Assembly: GCF_029623955.1 (NCBI RefSeq)
Contig: NZ_JARSBP010000002.1
Span: 992,001 to 1,056,000, forward strand
DNA: 64,000 nucleotides
Direction: 5' to 3'
Origin: Mycobacterium sp. 236(2023)
GTDB taxonomy: Bacteria; Actinomycetota; Actinomycetes; Mycobacteriales; Mycobacteriaceae
A program made the position numbers and the translations under genes. Every line of letters begins with the position of its first letter. The first letter of the stretch is position 1. The notes beneath the pieces are model-generated. The model was given only the letters and a program-made list of their open reading frames with translations. It was not told the origin of the DNA and made no database searches. Below, in pieces: positions 7,869 to 16,498 of the stretch.

Positions 7869-9560
7869 ATGATGGATACACCACAGGTCGATCCGGCGCT
7901 GACAGTTTCGGACAGTGGCCGGATCGAGTCCCCAAATCTTTCACCGCGTCGTCAGCGCTGGGTGCTGTTCGTGGCGAGCGCGGGGGTAGTGCTGGTGCTG
8001 GCTTCCATGGTTGCACTCAACGCTGCGTTGCCAGACATTGCGGTCGAGACATCGGCGACTCAGACCCAGCTCACGTGGATCGTCGATGGTTATACCGTGG
8101 CGCTGGCCTGCCTGCTGCTGCCCGCGGGCGCCCTCGGCGACCGCTACGGCCGTCGCGGCGCCCTACTGGTCGGCCTGGCGATCTTCACGCTTGCCTCTGC
8201 GGCACCGGTCATCTGGCACGATCCCTGGCAGGTGATCGCGTCGCGCGCCGTCGCCGGCATCGGTGCGGCGCTCATCATGCCGGCGACGTTGTCGCTGATC
8301 ACATCAGCATTTCCGCGGGCAGAGCGAAACAAGGCGGTCGGCGTGTGGGCCGGAGTAGCCGGGTGTGGGGCCATCCTGGGCATGCTCGGTGCGGGACTGC
8401 TTCTCATGTTCTTCGAATGGCCGTCACTGTTCTACGGGTTGGCCGGCTGCGGTCTGTTGTTGGGCATTCTCACCTGCTCCATCGGGTCGTCGCGTGACGA
8501 CAGCGCCACACCCGTCGACTGGGCGGGTGCCGTACTCATCGGCACCGCTATCGCCGTCTTCGTGCTCGGTGTCATCGAAGTGCCGACCCGAGGCTGGGAC
8601 GACGTCCTCGTTCTCTGTTTACTTGCAGGCGGCGTCGTGCTGGCAAGCTTGTTCGCCTGGGTGCAACTGCGGACGCGCCACCCACTGCTCGACGTCCGCC
8701 TCTTCGCCTCACCGGCCTTCGGCACCGGCGCAACAGGATTGACCTTTCTCTTCTTCGCGCTCTTCGGCTTCTTCTATGTCGTCATGCAGCTACTACAGCT
8801 GGTGATGGGCTACACGGCCCTCCAGACCGCATTTGCCTTATCCCCGCTCGCAGTGCCAATGCTTGTTCTGGGCGCGACCATGCATCTCGCCTTGCCGAAG
8901 GTTGGATTGCGGGCCGCCACGAGCATCGGCCTGTTGCTCAACGCCATCGGCTTCTGGCTGATGAGAGCGGTCGATGAGAACTCGACCTACCTCGATCTGG
9001 CAGGCCCGATGCTGATCAATGCGGCCGGAATCGGGCTGTGCATGGCTCCGATGACCAGTGCGATCATGAACGCAGCTCCGGACGAGAAGCAGGGTGTGGC
9101 TTCCGCGGTCAACGACGCGACGAGGGAAGTCGGTGCCGCGCTTGGCATTGCGGTCGCGGGTTCGGTGCTCGCGGCCGGGTATCGCGACGCGTTGATGCCG
9201 CACCTAAGCTCTGCCCCGGCCGAGCTGCGTGATGCTGCTGCCAATTCGTTGGGTTCGGCTCTCGCGGCTGGTCAGCAGATGGGCCCAGCGGGTGCTCAAC
9301 TCATCCAGCAAGCCGAGTCGGCCTTCGGGCACGCGATGGAACAGGCTCTTACCGTTCTCAGCATCACCCTTGCCGCCGGTGCCATGCTCATGGCTTTATG
9401 GGCTCCCGGCCGTGACGGGCGGCAATGGACGTTCTTGCGCAGACGGCACGAAACGAGCGAGCCGATGGTTACAGCGGGGAGGTTCGGCGAGCACGCCGGA
9501 GAAGGCGATCAGCGAGACGCCAAGCGGGCCCGGCGATCTGGCCGGCATCGCAAGCGATGA
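7869..9560 (+). CDS. MFS drug efflux transporter, DHA2 (14-TM) family
   Basis: From the tandem ATGs at 7869/7872 the product is 563 residues with about 14 hydrophobic spans, the length and topology of EmrB/QacA-type exporters. The MFS motif A loop GALGDRYGRRGALL follows TM2, and the motif C-like segment lies in TM5. A hydrophilic Arg-rich tail of about 50 residues ends the protein. The frame is open further upstream into the P450 gene, but that part is out of family. It follows the P450 by 34 bp, so it likely belongs to the same TetR-controlled cassette and exports a drug-like molecule (inference). Confidence 0.85.
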   Translation: MMDTPQVDPALTVSDSGRIESPNLSPRRQRWVLFVASAGVVLVLASMVALNAALPDIAVETSATQTQLTWIVDGYTVALACLLLPAGALGDRYGRRGALLVGLAIFTLASAAPVIWHDPWQVIASRAVAGIGAALIMPATLSLITSAFPRAERNKAVGVWAGVAGCGAILGMLGAGLLLMFFEWPSLFYGLAGCGLLLGILTCSIGSSRDDSATPVDWAGAVLIGTAIAVFVLGVIEVPTRGWDDVLVLCLLAGGVVLASLFAWVQLRTRHPLLDVRLFASPAFGTGATGLTFLFFALFGFFYVVMQLLQLVMGYTALQTAFALSPLAVPMLVLGATMHLALPKVGLRAATSIGLLLNAIGFWLMRAVDENSTYLDLAGPMLINAAGIGLCMAPMTSAIMNAAPDEKQGVASAVNDATREVGAALGIAVAGSVLAAGYRDALMPHLSSAPAELRDAAANSLGSALAAGQQMGPAGAQLIQQAESAFGHAMEQALTVLSITLAAGAMLMALWAPGRDGRQWTFLRRRHETSEPMVTAGRFGEHAGEGDQRDAKRARRSGRHRKR

Positions 9561-9622
9561 CGACAATGACCCGCCCGCGTCAGTTTGTCGGATCCGTCCG
9601 CCCGGCCCAGACGAGATAGCTC

Positions 9623-9979
9623 ATGGGCGCCACGATGGCCGAAACGAGGTATTGCGCGTTCTGCGGCGAAGCCCGCCCGCGGGCGCAGGTCGTCGCCGGT
9701 CTTGGCGTCTATATCTGCGAGGTCTGCATCGCAGAATGTGTCTCGATCCTGGAGGGTCGCCTTGGGGTGGAGGGCTTTCGTCGTCGTCATCGCGAGGCGT
9801 GTTGTGACGAAGAGTTGCTCAGTCAGATTCCGCGGGTTGCGGCGACCAAAGCCAGCGTCGAGGAAGACTTGCGGGCGCGGGTCCGGGAGCTCCGGCAGCG
9901 AAAAGTCACGTGGTCTCGGATCGCGGCTGAGTTGGGCGTGACCCGCCAGTCAGCCTGGGAACGATTCACCGTGGACTGA
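9623..9979 (+). CDS. ClpX-type C4 zinc-finger protein with C-terminal HTH
   Basis: The 118-residue protein begins with a ClpX N-terminal-like zinc finger: CAFC (residues 11-14) and CEVC about 18 residues later, in the family spacing. No AAA+ domain follows. Instead, after a charged linker, residues about 90-118 read as a helix-turn-helix (VTWSRIAAELGVTRQSAWERF). The ClpX zinc domain dimerises and recruits substrates or adaptors, so this may be a small DNA-binding regulator or adaptor. Small ClpX-zinc-finger proteins of this type occur in actinobacteria without known function. An alternative start is the in-frame ATG at 9635. Confidence 0.7.
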   Translation: MGATMAETRYCAFCGEARPRAQVVAGLGVYICEVCIAECVSILEGRLGVEGFRRRHREACCDEELLSQIPRVAATKASVEEDLRARVRELRQRKVTWSRIAAELGVTRQSAWERFTVD

Positions 9980-9992
9980 ATAAACAGACAGG

Positions 9993-10607
9993 GTGCGCGA
10001 CCTGCCAGGCCTGGACGGCGTCGAGGCCTGGGCGGTGTACGCGCAGCCCGGGCACATCGTGGCTGCCGCACTCAACGGATGGCTCGATCCGCGACCCGAT
10101 CTGGTGCTGTCGGGAATCAACCACGGCGGCAATGTGGGTCGGGCCGTGCTGCACTCGGGGACTGTCGGCGCGGCGCTGACTGCGAAGATCAACGACACCA
10201 GGGGACTGGCGGTGTCGCTCGATCTGGCGTTGCACCCGACCGGTGAGCGGCATTGGGACAGCGCGGTCCAGCTGGTGGGGCCGGTGTTGGAGTTGCTACT
10301 CCACGCTCCAGAGGGAACGGCCTTGTCCCTCAACGTTCCCGATCGTCCGGCAGCCGAACTCCGCCCTCTGCGCCATGCCAGTTTAGCTCGTGGAGGAGAG
10401 GTCCAGATGCGCGTCGACGAAGTCCGCGACGGTGATCTTCACCTGACCGAAGTCGAGGTGTCCGACGAGCCAGAGGAAGGCACCGACAGCGCATTGCTGG
10501 TCGCCGGTCATCCGACGTTGACGGCACTGCAGTCCGTTGCGGCGGACGACGGCGACCTTGTTCAGAGGTGGCTGGCGTCGAGATCTCAAGAATTGCCGGG
10601 GAACTAG
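9993..10607 (+). pseudogene. surE-like 5'/3'-nucleotidase lacking its N-terminus
   Basis: The 204 residues match the C-terminal two thirds of SurE: the SGINHGGNVG loop followed by VLHSGTVGAALTA is a family hallmark, as is the preceding domain ending in PDLVLSGIN. The N-terminal Rossmann strand with the metal-binding NDDG motif, normally within the first 15 residues, is absent, and nothing like it occurs in any frame just upstream. The only start is a GTG at 9993 without a ribosome-binding site. I read this as a 5'-truncated gene, probably inactive. The truncation point coincides with the end of the accessory block at 5.5-9.98 kb. Confidence 0.7.
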
Positions 10608-11743
10608 GGGCATCGCGGTGCAAGTCGAACATCGTTGCCGCCTTGGCGTTTTGCCTCGTACATCGCTGCGTCGGCATCAGCGATGAGGGCGGCCACCATC
10701 GATCTGGGGTCACGGTCGCGAAGTTCGTCCACCGCCGACGCCGACAGGCCGATGCTCGCGGTGATGCCCACGGGGAGGTCGACCACGGCGGCACAGATGC
10801 GACGGGCCATCGCCACCGTGTCCGAACGAGTGACGGCCGCGATGAGGAATTCCTCGCCGCCCGACCGGCAGATGACAGCGGGCAGCGGAGCCTGGCGCCG
10901 CAACAGTTGAGCCACGGCGAGGATGGCCTGATCGCCCGCGGCGTGCCCGTAGGTGTCGTTGATCCGCTTGAAGTTGTCGATGTCGATCATGAAGACGGCC
11001 AACCTCAGTTGGTCCGTCGGATTGCCGTCCACTTGTGATGATTCGTGCAGGATGCGCTCTACCTCATCGACGAAGCCACGGCGGTTGAACAACCCGGTGA
11101 GCTCGTCTTCGTCGGCGCGCATCGCGTAGATCCTCAGGGCACGCGAGAGCGCGGCCGCGGTGACAGGCACGGCGACGTTGGGAAACATCATCAGCCAGAA
11201 GGTCGTGGTCGCGGTGGTCGGGTCAGTCTCGTTGGAGAGCCGAAACGCTGTGTATGCCGCAACCGCCCCGGCCGCGAATCCTCCGACGGTGGCGGCGCGC
11301 GGGCCATGGAAGAGCGCGAGATAACCGCTTGCAACTGCGAGAACTCCGCCGGCCAACGCGGCTGTCGTCGAAAAGGGTTGTGCGACGCTCCACCACGCGA
11401 TGAAGGCGATTCCACTCAGTGCCAGAGCTTCGGACTGCACCCGGGTCGGCCACCGCGTCAACCAGAACACTGTGGTGCCAACGGCGAATAGCAGCCCCAA
11501 CACGCTCAGGGATATTCCGAGCAGCGTGTACGAGCCGGACGTCAGCAGGATCGTCAACGGTACGAGTGCCGAGATCGACGCGATCATTGCCATGATGAGC
11601 TGTGTTTGGCGCACCAGTCGGCGACGGCGCAGAAGCGCCGAGACACTATCGAAGGCATCAGCACCACGGAGCAGCGTGAGCACCCGTCCTACCTGGGAAA
11701 TTGCCGCCCCCGCCCATCGTCTCAACGCTCCCCAGCAAACCAT
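10604..11743 (-). CDS. Membrane-bound GGDEF protein (probable diguanylate cyclase)
   Basis: The 379-residue product has about five or six hydrophobic spans (residues about 45-200) followed by a GGDEF domain (about 210-375) with the active-site variant SGGEEF, which is compatible with cyclase activity. The RxxD inhibitory site expected five residues before it is not seen. It would make c-di-GMP from two GTP at the membrane. The sensory input is presumably the multi-spanning N-terminus. Its 3' end overlaps the surE remnant by four bases in convergent orientation. Confidence 0.85.
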   Translation of the reverse strand: MVCWGALRRWAGAAISQVGRVLTLLRGADAFDSVSALLRRRRLVRQTQLIMAMIASISALVPLTILLTSGSYTLLGISLSVLGLLFAVGTTVFWLTRWPTRVQSEALALSGIAFIAWWSVAQPFSTTAALAGGVLAVASGYLALFHGPRAATVGGFAAGAVAAYTAFRLSNETDPTTATTTFWLMMFPNVAVPVTAAALSRALRIYAMRADEDELTGLFNRRGFVDEVERILHESSQVDGNPTDQLRLAVFMIDIDNFKRINDTYGHAAGDQAILAVAQLLRRQAPLPAVICRSGGEEFLIAAVTRSDTVAMARRICAAVVDLPVGITASIGLSASAVDELRDRDPRSMVAALIADADAAMYEAKRQGGNDVRLAPRCP

Positions 11744-12112
11744 AGTAGGTTACGTTCGGCCCGCGCAGTGGCAATCCGGTGAGAAACGGATGTGCACGAT
11801 CGGTGATTCGCTCAGCCGTCGCACAGGGCGCTAGTGTTCGCGCGAGAAGGTGGCGGAATTCGCAACCGAAGTCTCGCTGAAAACCGCTGAATCCTGCTCA
11901 GCCGCAACGGCTGAGGTGCGATAGCGACGGATCGCAAAAGCATCGAGAAGCGCACACGCGCAATGCAATGGCAGCGTGGCAGTCCGCTGATCGCGGGCGC
12001 AGCTGGCCTCGGGCGTTCACGGTCACGGCGATGCCGGCCGCGGCAAACAGCGCGCGTCGGTTCAGCGCCGAGAGCGTGTTCGTGCAATCGCCCACTCAGT
12101 AAACTCTGCATC
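11744..12112. other. Divergent intergenic region
   Basis: This 369-bp region separates the leftward GGDEF gene from the rightward TetR gene. I see no gene in it. Its right end carries a -10-like TAAACT (12100-12105) placed for a leaderless transcript. Confidence 0.4.
12100..12112 (+). promoter_or_regulatory. -10 element for a leaderless TetR transcript
   Basis: TAAACT ends seven bases before the GTG at 12113 and there is no ribosome-binding site, the arrangement of mycobacterial leaderless mRNAs. No good -35 is seen, as is usual for such promoters. Confidence 0.4.
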
Positions 12113-12754
12113 GTGACCGCCGAGCCCCGTGCCGAGCTGCTGCGCGATAAGGATCGCACTCGCGCCGAATTACTGTCCGTGGCAACGGAAGTGTTCGCTG
12201 AGTCGGGGTTCTCGGGCGCACGGGTTGACGTGATCGCCGAGCGTACCCGCACCACCAAGCGGATGATCTACTACTACTTCGGCGGCAAAGAGGGCCTGTA
12301 CATGGCCGTGCTGGAGAACGCCTACCGCGGGATCCGCGAGGCGGAGCAGCGGCTGCAGGTCGAACATGTCGACCCGGTTGATGCCATGCGTCGCCTGGCC
12401 GAGCTCACCTTCGACCACCATCTCGACCACCAGGCCTTCATCCGACTCGTGGCGATCGAGAACATCCACCGGGGTGAGTACATCGGTCGTCTGGAGTCGT
12501 TGCGCAGCATGTCCAGGCCGGCGACGTCGCTGCTCGACGAGATTCTGGCGCGGGGGCGTGAGCAGGGAGTCTTCCGCGCAGACGTCGAGGCGCTCGACGT
12601 CCACCTCGTGATCAGCTCGTACTGCGTGTTCCAGGTCGCGAACCGCTACACCTTCGGTTTCCTGTTCGATGTGGATTTCACCGAGGCCGATGTGCACGCT
12701 CGTCTGCGTCGCATGATCGGTGACGTCGTGGTCGGCTGGCTCACCACGCGCTGA
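12113..12754 (+). CDS. TetR family regulator of the shikimate/protocatechuate operon
   Basis: A 213-residue TetR with the DNA-binding helix-turn-helix at about residues 30-60 (ARVDVIAERTRTTKRMIYYYF) and a ligand domain of the type seen in larger TetR proteins (HLVISSYCVFQVANRYTFGF). The start GTG is chosen because the extra 50 residues upstream are out of family and a -10 box lies exactly seven bases before it. It precedes the shikimate dehydrogenase gene by 100 bp in the same direction, with a dyad at 12821-12834, so it probably controls the operon in response to shikimate or a pathway intermediate (inference). IclR or LysR regulators are more usual for pca genes. Confidence 0.85.
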   Translation: MTAEPRAELLRDKDRTRAELLSVATEVFAESGFSGARVDVIAERTRTTKRMIYYYFGGKEGLYMAVLENAYRGIREAEQRLQVEHVDPVDAMRRLAELTFDHHLDHQAFIRLVAIENIHRGEYIGRLESLRSMSRPATSLLDEILARGREQGVFRADVEALDVHLVISSYCVFQVANRYTFGFLFDVDFTEADVHARLRRMIGDVVVGWLTTR

Positions 12755-12820
12755 TCACGGCGCGCCTCACATTTTCTTCTTGACGAGACGTAGGCCACAG
12801 TGCTGTACTCAATAGTGAAC

Positions 12821-12834
12821 GTACTAGTTAGTAC
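12821..12834. promoter_or_regulatory. Operator-like palindrome upstream of the shikimate operon
   Basis: GTACTAGTTAGTAC is palindromic except for its central base pair and lies 21 bp before the GTG of the dehydrogenase gene. TACTAGT/TTAGTAC-type dyads are typical TetR sites. Binding by the upstream TetR is inferred. Confidence 0.55.
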
Positions 12835-12854
12835 ATTAAGCAGGACGGTGTACC

Positions 12855-13712
12855 GTGGAACGCAGCCCATTCTTGGTCGGTCTCGTCGGACAGGGCGTTG
12901 GCCCGTCGCTGACGCCGGCTCTCCACATGGCCGAGGGTCGAGCCCACGGCCTCGACTACGTCTACCGCACCATCGACCTGAACGCCGTCGGCCTCGCGCC
13001 TGAGCGGATCGGCGACATCCTGACCTGGGCGCGTGCGCTCGGCTTCGACGCACTCAACATCACGCACCCGTGCAAGCAGCTGGTCATCCCGCACCTCGAC
13101 GCACTCGACGATGAAGCGGCAGCCCTGGGTGCGGTCAACACAGTGATCTTCGAGGCGGATCGCACCGTCGGATACAACACGGACGCCCCCGGCTTCGCCC
13201 TCGGCTTCCGAGAGGGATTGCCCGACGCTGCAACACGATCCGTGACGCTGATGGGCGCCGGTGGGGCCGGTGCCGCCGTCGGCCATGCCCTGCTCGATCT
13301 CGGCGCCGAGCACCTGACAATCGTCGACCTCGATGTCGACCGCGCTGCCGGCCTGGCCGGCGAACTCGGTGCCCGGCACCGTCGAGCGCGAGTCGAAGCG
13401 TCAGCGTTCGACAAGGTGTCAATTCTGTTGCCGCACAGCGACGGTGTCGTGCACTGCACGCCGACCGGGATGGCCGATCACCCGGGCCTGCCGTTCGACA
13501 AAGAGCTCCTGCATCCCGGTCTCTGGGTCGCCGACATCGTCTATCGGCCACTGAACACCGCGCTGCTCATCGCAGCGCGCGAGGCCGGCTGCCGCACGGT
13601 CGACGGCGGCCACATGGCAGTACACCAGGCGACCACTGCCTTCGAGCTGATCACCGGCATCACCCCCGACAGTGATCGCATGTCGCGGCACTTCCGCGAA
13701 CTCGCGTCATGA
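12855..13712 (+). CDS. Shikimate/quinate dehydrogenase (AroE family, catabolic type)
   Basis: The 285-residue protein has the two-domain AroE fold. The substrate domain includes the NITHPCKQ motif carrying the catalytic lysine and NTD further on with the catalytic aspartate. The cofactor domain has GAGGAGAAVGHALLDLG. After the beta-2 strand comes IVDLDVDRA, an Asp-containing sequence that favours NAD over NADP, as in QsuD of Corynebacterium. It would oxidise shikimate to 3-dehydroshikimate (or quinate to 3-dehydroquinate). It is the first gene of a chain of pathway genes, which supports a catabolic role. GTG start at 12855. Confidence 0.88.
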   Translation: MERSPFLVGLVGQGVGPSLTPALHMAEGRAHGLDYVYRTIDLNAVGLAPERIGDILTWARALGFDALNITHPCKQLVIPHLDALDDEAAALGAVNTVIFEADRTVGYNTDAPGFALGFREGLPDAATRSVTLMGAGGAGAAVGHALLDLGAEHLTIVDLDVDRAAGLAGELGARHRRARVEASAFDKVSILLPHSDGVVHCTPTGMADHPGLPFDKELLHPGLWVADIVYRPLNTALLIAAREAGCRTVDGGHMAVHQATTAFELITGITPDSDRMSRHFRELAS

Positions 13713-13756
13713 GAACCGACGCTCCAACCGCACAGCAGTAAACCGAGGAGGAAATC

Positions 13757-15115
13757 GTGAGTGTCCTGGACAACAACCCGCCCGACCGGGCGCCAACGGC
13801 CGCACCCGATCGAACGCCGAAGAAAGCAGCACTTGCCAGCTTCATGGGCAGCGCGGTCGAGTACTACGACTTCTTCGTCTTCGGTTTCGTTGCCGCGCTG
13901 GTATTTCCGAAGGTGTTCTTTCCTGAAGGGGACGAGACGGTAGCGCTGGCGCAGTCTTTCGCCACGCTTGGCGTCGCCTATATCGCCCGACCGATCGGCG
14001 CCTTCGTCATCGGCCACTTCGGCGATCGGATCGGCCGGCGGAACGTTCTGATGTTCACCCTGCTGCTCATGGGTGCGTCGACCTTCGCGATCGGCTGCCT
14101 GCCCACCTACGAGACAGTGGGTGTCCTCGCGCCGATCCTCCTGGTGACCTGCCGCTTGCTGCAGGGCTTTTCCGCGGCTGGTGAGCAAGCCGGTGCGAGC
14201 TCGCTCACCTTGGAACATTCACCCGATCGGCAGCGAGCATTCTTCACCTCCTGGACACTGACCGGAACCCAGGGCGGGCTCATCCTGGCCTCACTCGTGG
14301 TCATCCCGATCGTGGCATTGCCCGACGAAGATCTCTACAGCTGGGGATGGCGAGTTCCGTTCTGGCTCAGCGCCGTCGTCGTCGTGGTCGCCTACTTCAT
14401 CCGGCGCCGTCTACACGAGACGCCGGAATTCGAGGAAGCCAAATCCGCCGGCACCATCGCCCGGATGCCGCTGGCGCCGCTGCTGCGCAACCACTGGCGC
14501 GACGTCCTGAGGGTGATCTTCTGCGCGATGATCGCCGCGGTGTCCACAGTGTTCGCCAATCTGGCCATCGCGTACGGCAAGGAGATGGGGCTCGACTCGG
14601 ACGAGACGCTGTGGCTCGTCGTTGTGGCCAACCTGGTGGCCCTGGGAACGCAGCCGTTGTTCGGAAAGCTCGCTGACCGCTTCGGCCGCAAGCCGGTGTT
14701 CATCTACGGCGCGTTGTCGTCCGCGGTGCTGATGCCCTTCTACCTCCTGTCGATGAGCGGCGACAACACCTTCGTGATGTTCGCGCTGGCGGCCGCCACC
14801 TTCTCGTTCGGCTACGCTGCCGCCAACGCAGTCTGGCCGTCGTTCTACGGGGAGATGTTCTCCACTCAAGTCCGATTCTCCGGCTTGGCCATCGGCACCC
14901 AATTGGGTTTCCTGGTCGCCGGTTTCGCCCCCGCGATCGTGACCGCTCTCGGCGGCGTGCAGGAAGGCGGCTGGGTGGTGATCAGCGTCTTCACAGCGGC
15001 TGTCTGCCTCATCGCAACAGGCGCCGCGCTGACGGCGAAGGAGACCAAGGACGTGCCGACCGCGCAGCTGGGTGTCAGGACTTCCGGTGACGCCCGCGCA
15101 CTCGTCGACCACTGA
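13757..15115 (+). CDS. MHS-family MFS transporter, probable shikimate/quinate uptake
   Basis: The 452-residue protein has 12 hydrophobic spans and the metabolite:H+ symporter (ShiA, ProP, KgtP) signatures: SAVEYYDFFVFGF in TM1, GHFGDRIGRRNVL in the TM2-3 loop, and GFSAAGEQAGAS in TM4. GTG start with GAGGAGG at good spacing. Its place between the dehydrogenase and pcaH makes shikimate, quinate or protocatechuate the likely cargo (inference). Confidence 0.85.
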   Translation: MSVLDNNPPDRAPTAAPDRTPKKAALASFMGSAVEYYDFFVFGFVAALVFPKVFFPEGDETVALAQSFATLGVAYIARPIGAFVIGHFGDRIGRRNVLMFTLLLMGASTFAIGCLPTYETVGVLAPILLVTCRLLQGFSAAGEQAGASSLTLEHSPDRQRAFFTSWTLTGTQGGLILASLVVIPIVALPDEDLYSWGWRVPFWLSAVVVVVAYFIRRRLHETPEFEEAKSAGTIARMPLAPLLRNHWRDVLRVIFCAMIAAVSTVFANLAIAYGKEMGLDSDETLWLVVVANLVALGTQPLFGKLADRFGRKPVFIYGALSSAVLMPFYLLSMSGDNTFVMFALAAATFSFGYAAANAVWPSFYGEMFSTQVRFSGLAIGTQLGFLVAGFAPAIVTALGGVQEGGWVVISVFTAAVCLIATGAALTAKETKDVPTAQLGVRTSGDARALVDH

Positions 15116-15128
15116 GGGAGTGGCGCAC

Positions 15129-15932
15129 ATGCAATCCATCACCACGATGGCGGGCACCGATCCCGACAGTGCTGAGGCAACCCAGCAGTCGATCAGCGAG
15201 GAGATCGCGGCGATCGAATCCGGTTATCTACGAGCGGGATCCGAGGAGACGCAGCCCCGGCTGGCGTATGCGCCCTACCGCAGCAGCCTGCTACGGCACC
15301 CGACCAAGGATCTCCACCACGCCGATCCGGAAGGCGTCGAGTTGTGGACGCCGTGTTTCTCCGAGCGTGACGTCAATCCCCTCGAGGCCGACCTGACCAT
15401 CCAGCACGCCGGTGAGCCCATCGGCGAGCGGATGGTGGTGACCGGGCGGGTTGTCGACGGCGACGGCAGACCGGTGCGACGCCAACTCGTCGAGATCTGG
15501 CAGGCCAACGCCGGCGGACGCTACATCCACAAACGCGACCAGCACCCGGCGGCGATCGATCCGAACTTCTCCGGTGTCGGCCGGTGCCTGACCGACGACG
15601 ACGGTCGCTACCGCTTCACCACCATCAAGCCGGGCCCGTACCCGTGGAAGAACCATCGCAACGCCTGGCGCCCTGCACATATCCATTTCTCGTTGTTCGG
15701 AACGGAATTCACGCAGCGGATGGTGACGCAGATGTACTTTCCGGGAGACCCCTTGTTCGGCCTCGATCCGATCTACCAGGCCATCACCGACCAGAAGGCT
15801 CGCGATCGGCTCGTGGCCAGTTACGACCACGACGTCACCACCCACGAGTGGGCCACCGGATATCGGTGGGACATCGTGCTGACCGGTGCGTCGCGCACAC
15901 CCGTCGAAGACGCCGAAGGTGGCCACCGATGA
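15129..15932 (+). CDS. pcaH: Protocatechuate 3,4-dioxygenase beta subunit
   Basis: Intradiol ring-cleavage dioxygenase of 267 residues. The iron ligands are visible: a Tyr in AGGRYIHKRD, and a Tyr and two His in GPYPWKNHRNAWRPAHIHFS. Together with PcaG it cleaves protocatechuate to 3-carboxy-cis,cis-muconate. The ATG at 15129 has GAGGGAG upstream; the open frame extends a little into the transporter gene but the extra residues are not conserved. The stop overlaps pcaG (ATGA). Confidence 0.93.
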   Translation: MQSITTMAGTDPDSAEATQQSISEEIAAIESGYLRAGSEETQPRLAYAPYRSSLLRHPTKDLHHADPEGVELWTPCFSERDVNPLEADLTIQHAGEPIGERMVVTGRVVDGDGRPVRRQLVEIWQANAGGRYIHKRDQHPAAIDPNFSGVGRCLTDDDGRYRFTTIKPGPYPWKNHRNAWRPAHIHFSLFGTEFTQRMVTQMYFPGDPLFGLDPIYQAITDQKARDRLVASYDHDVTTHEWATGYRWDIVLTGASRTPVEDAEGGHR

Positions 15933-16498
15933 GCGCGCTGCTGACCGCCACACCTGGTCAGACCGTAGGCCCCTTCTTCGGGTACGCATTGCCCTTTGAC
16001 CGATGCAGCGAGCTGGTACCGCCCGGATCGCCTGGGGCCGTGCAGTTCTCAGGGGTAGTCTCCGACGGGCAGGGGCGCCCGGTCTGTGACGCCCTGCTCG
16101 AGATCTGGCAGGCGCACGCCGACGGTACGACGTGCGACGCAGCGGGCTCCCTGCACCGCGACGGCTACACCTTCACCGGGTGGGGGCGAGCCAGCACCGG
16201 CGACGACGGCCGGTACAGCTTCTCCACCGTCATCCCCGGCGCGACGCGACCCGGCGCCGCGCCGTTCATCATGGTCACCGTCTTCGCGCGAGGGCTGCTG
16301 AACCGTCTGTTCACCCGCGCCTACGTCCCGGGGGAGTGCCTCGCCGACGATCCTCTGCTGGCATCGCTGCCCCCCGAGCGGCGTGAGACTCTCGTCGCCA
16401 CCCGGGTGGGCAGCGGACTGCAGTTCGACATCCACTTGCAGGACGCCCCAGGAAAGCCCGAGACCGTCTTCCTGCGCTACCCGGGGCATCACCGATGA
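15929..16498 (+). CDS. pcaG: Protocatechuate 3,4-dioxygenase alpha subunit
   Basis: A 189-residue partner of PcaH with the same intradiol fold (LLEIWQAHADG and DDGRYSFSTVIPG) but without the full set of iron ligands, as expected of the alpha subunit. It starts with TPGQTVGPFFGYALP, typical for PcaG. ATG overlaps the pcaH stop by four bases, and its stop overlaps the pcaB start in the same way. Confidence 0.93.
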   Translation: MSALLTATPGQTVGPFFGYALPFDRCSELVPPGSPGAVQFSGVVSDGQGRPVCDALLEIWQAHADGTTCDAAGSLHRDGYTFTGWGRASTGDDGRYSFSTVIPGATRPGAAPFIMVTVFARGLLNRLFTRAYVPGECLADDPLLASLPPERRETLVATRVGSGLQFDIHLQDAPGKPETVFLRYPGHHR

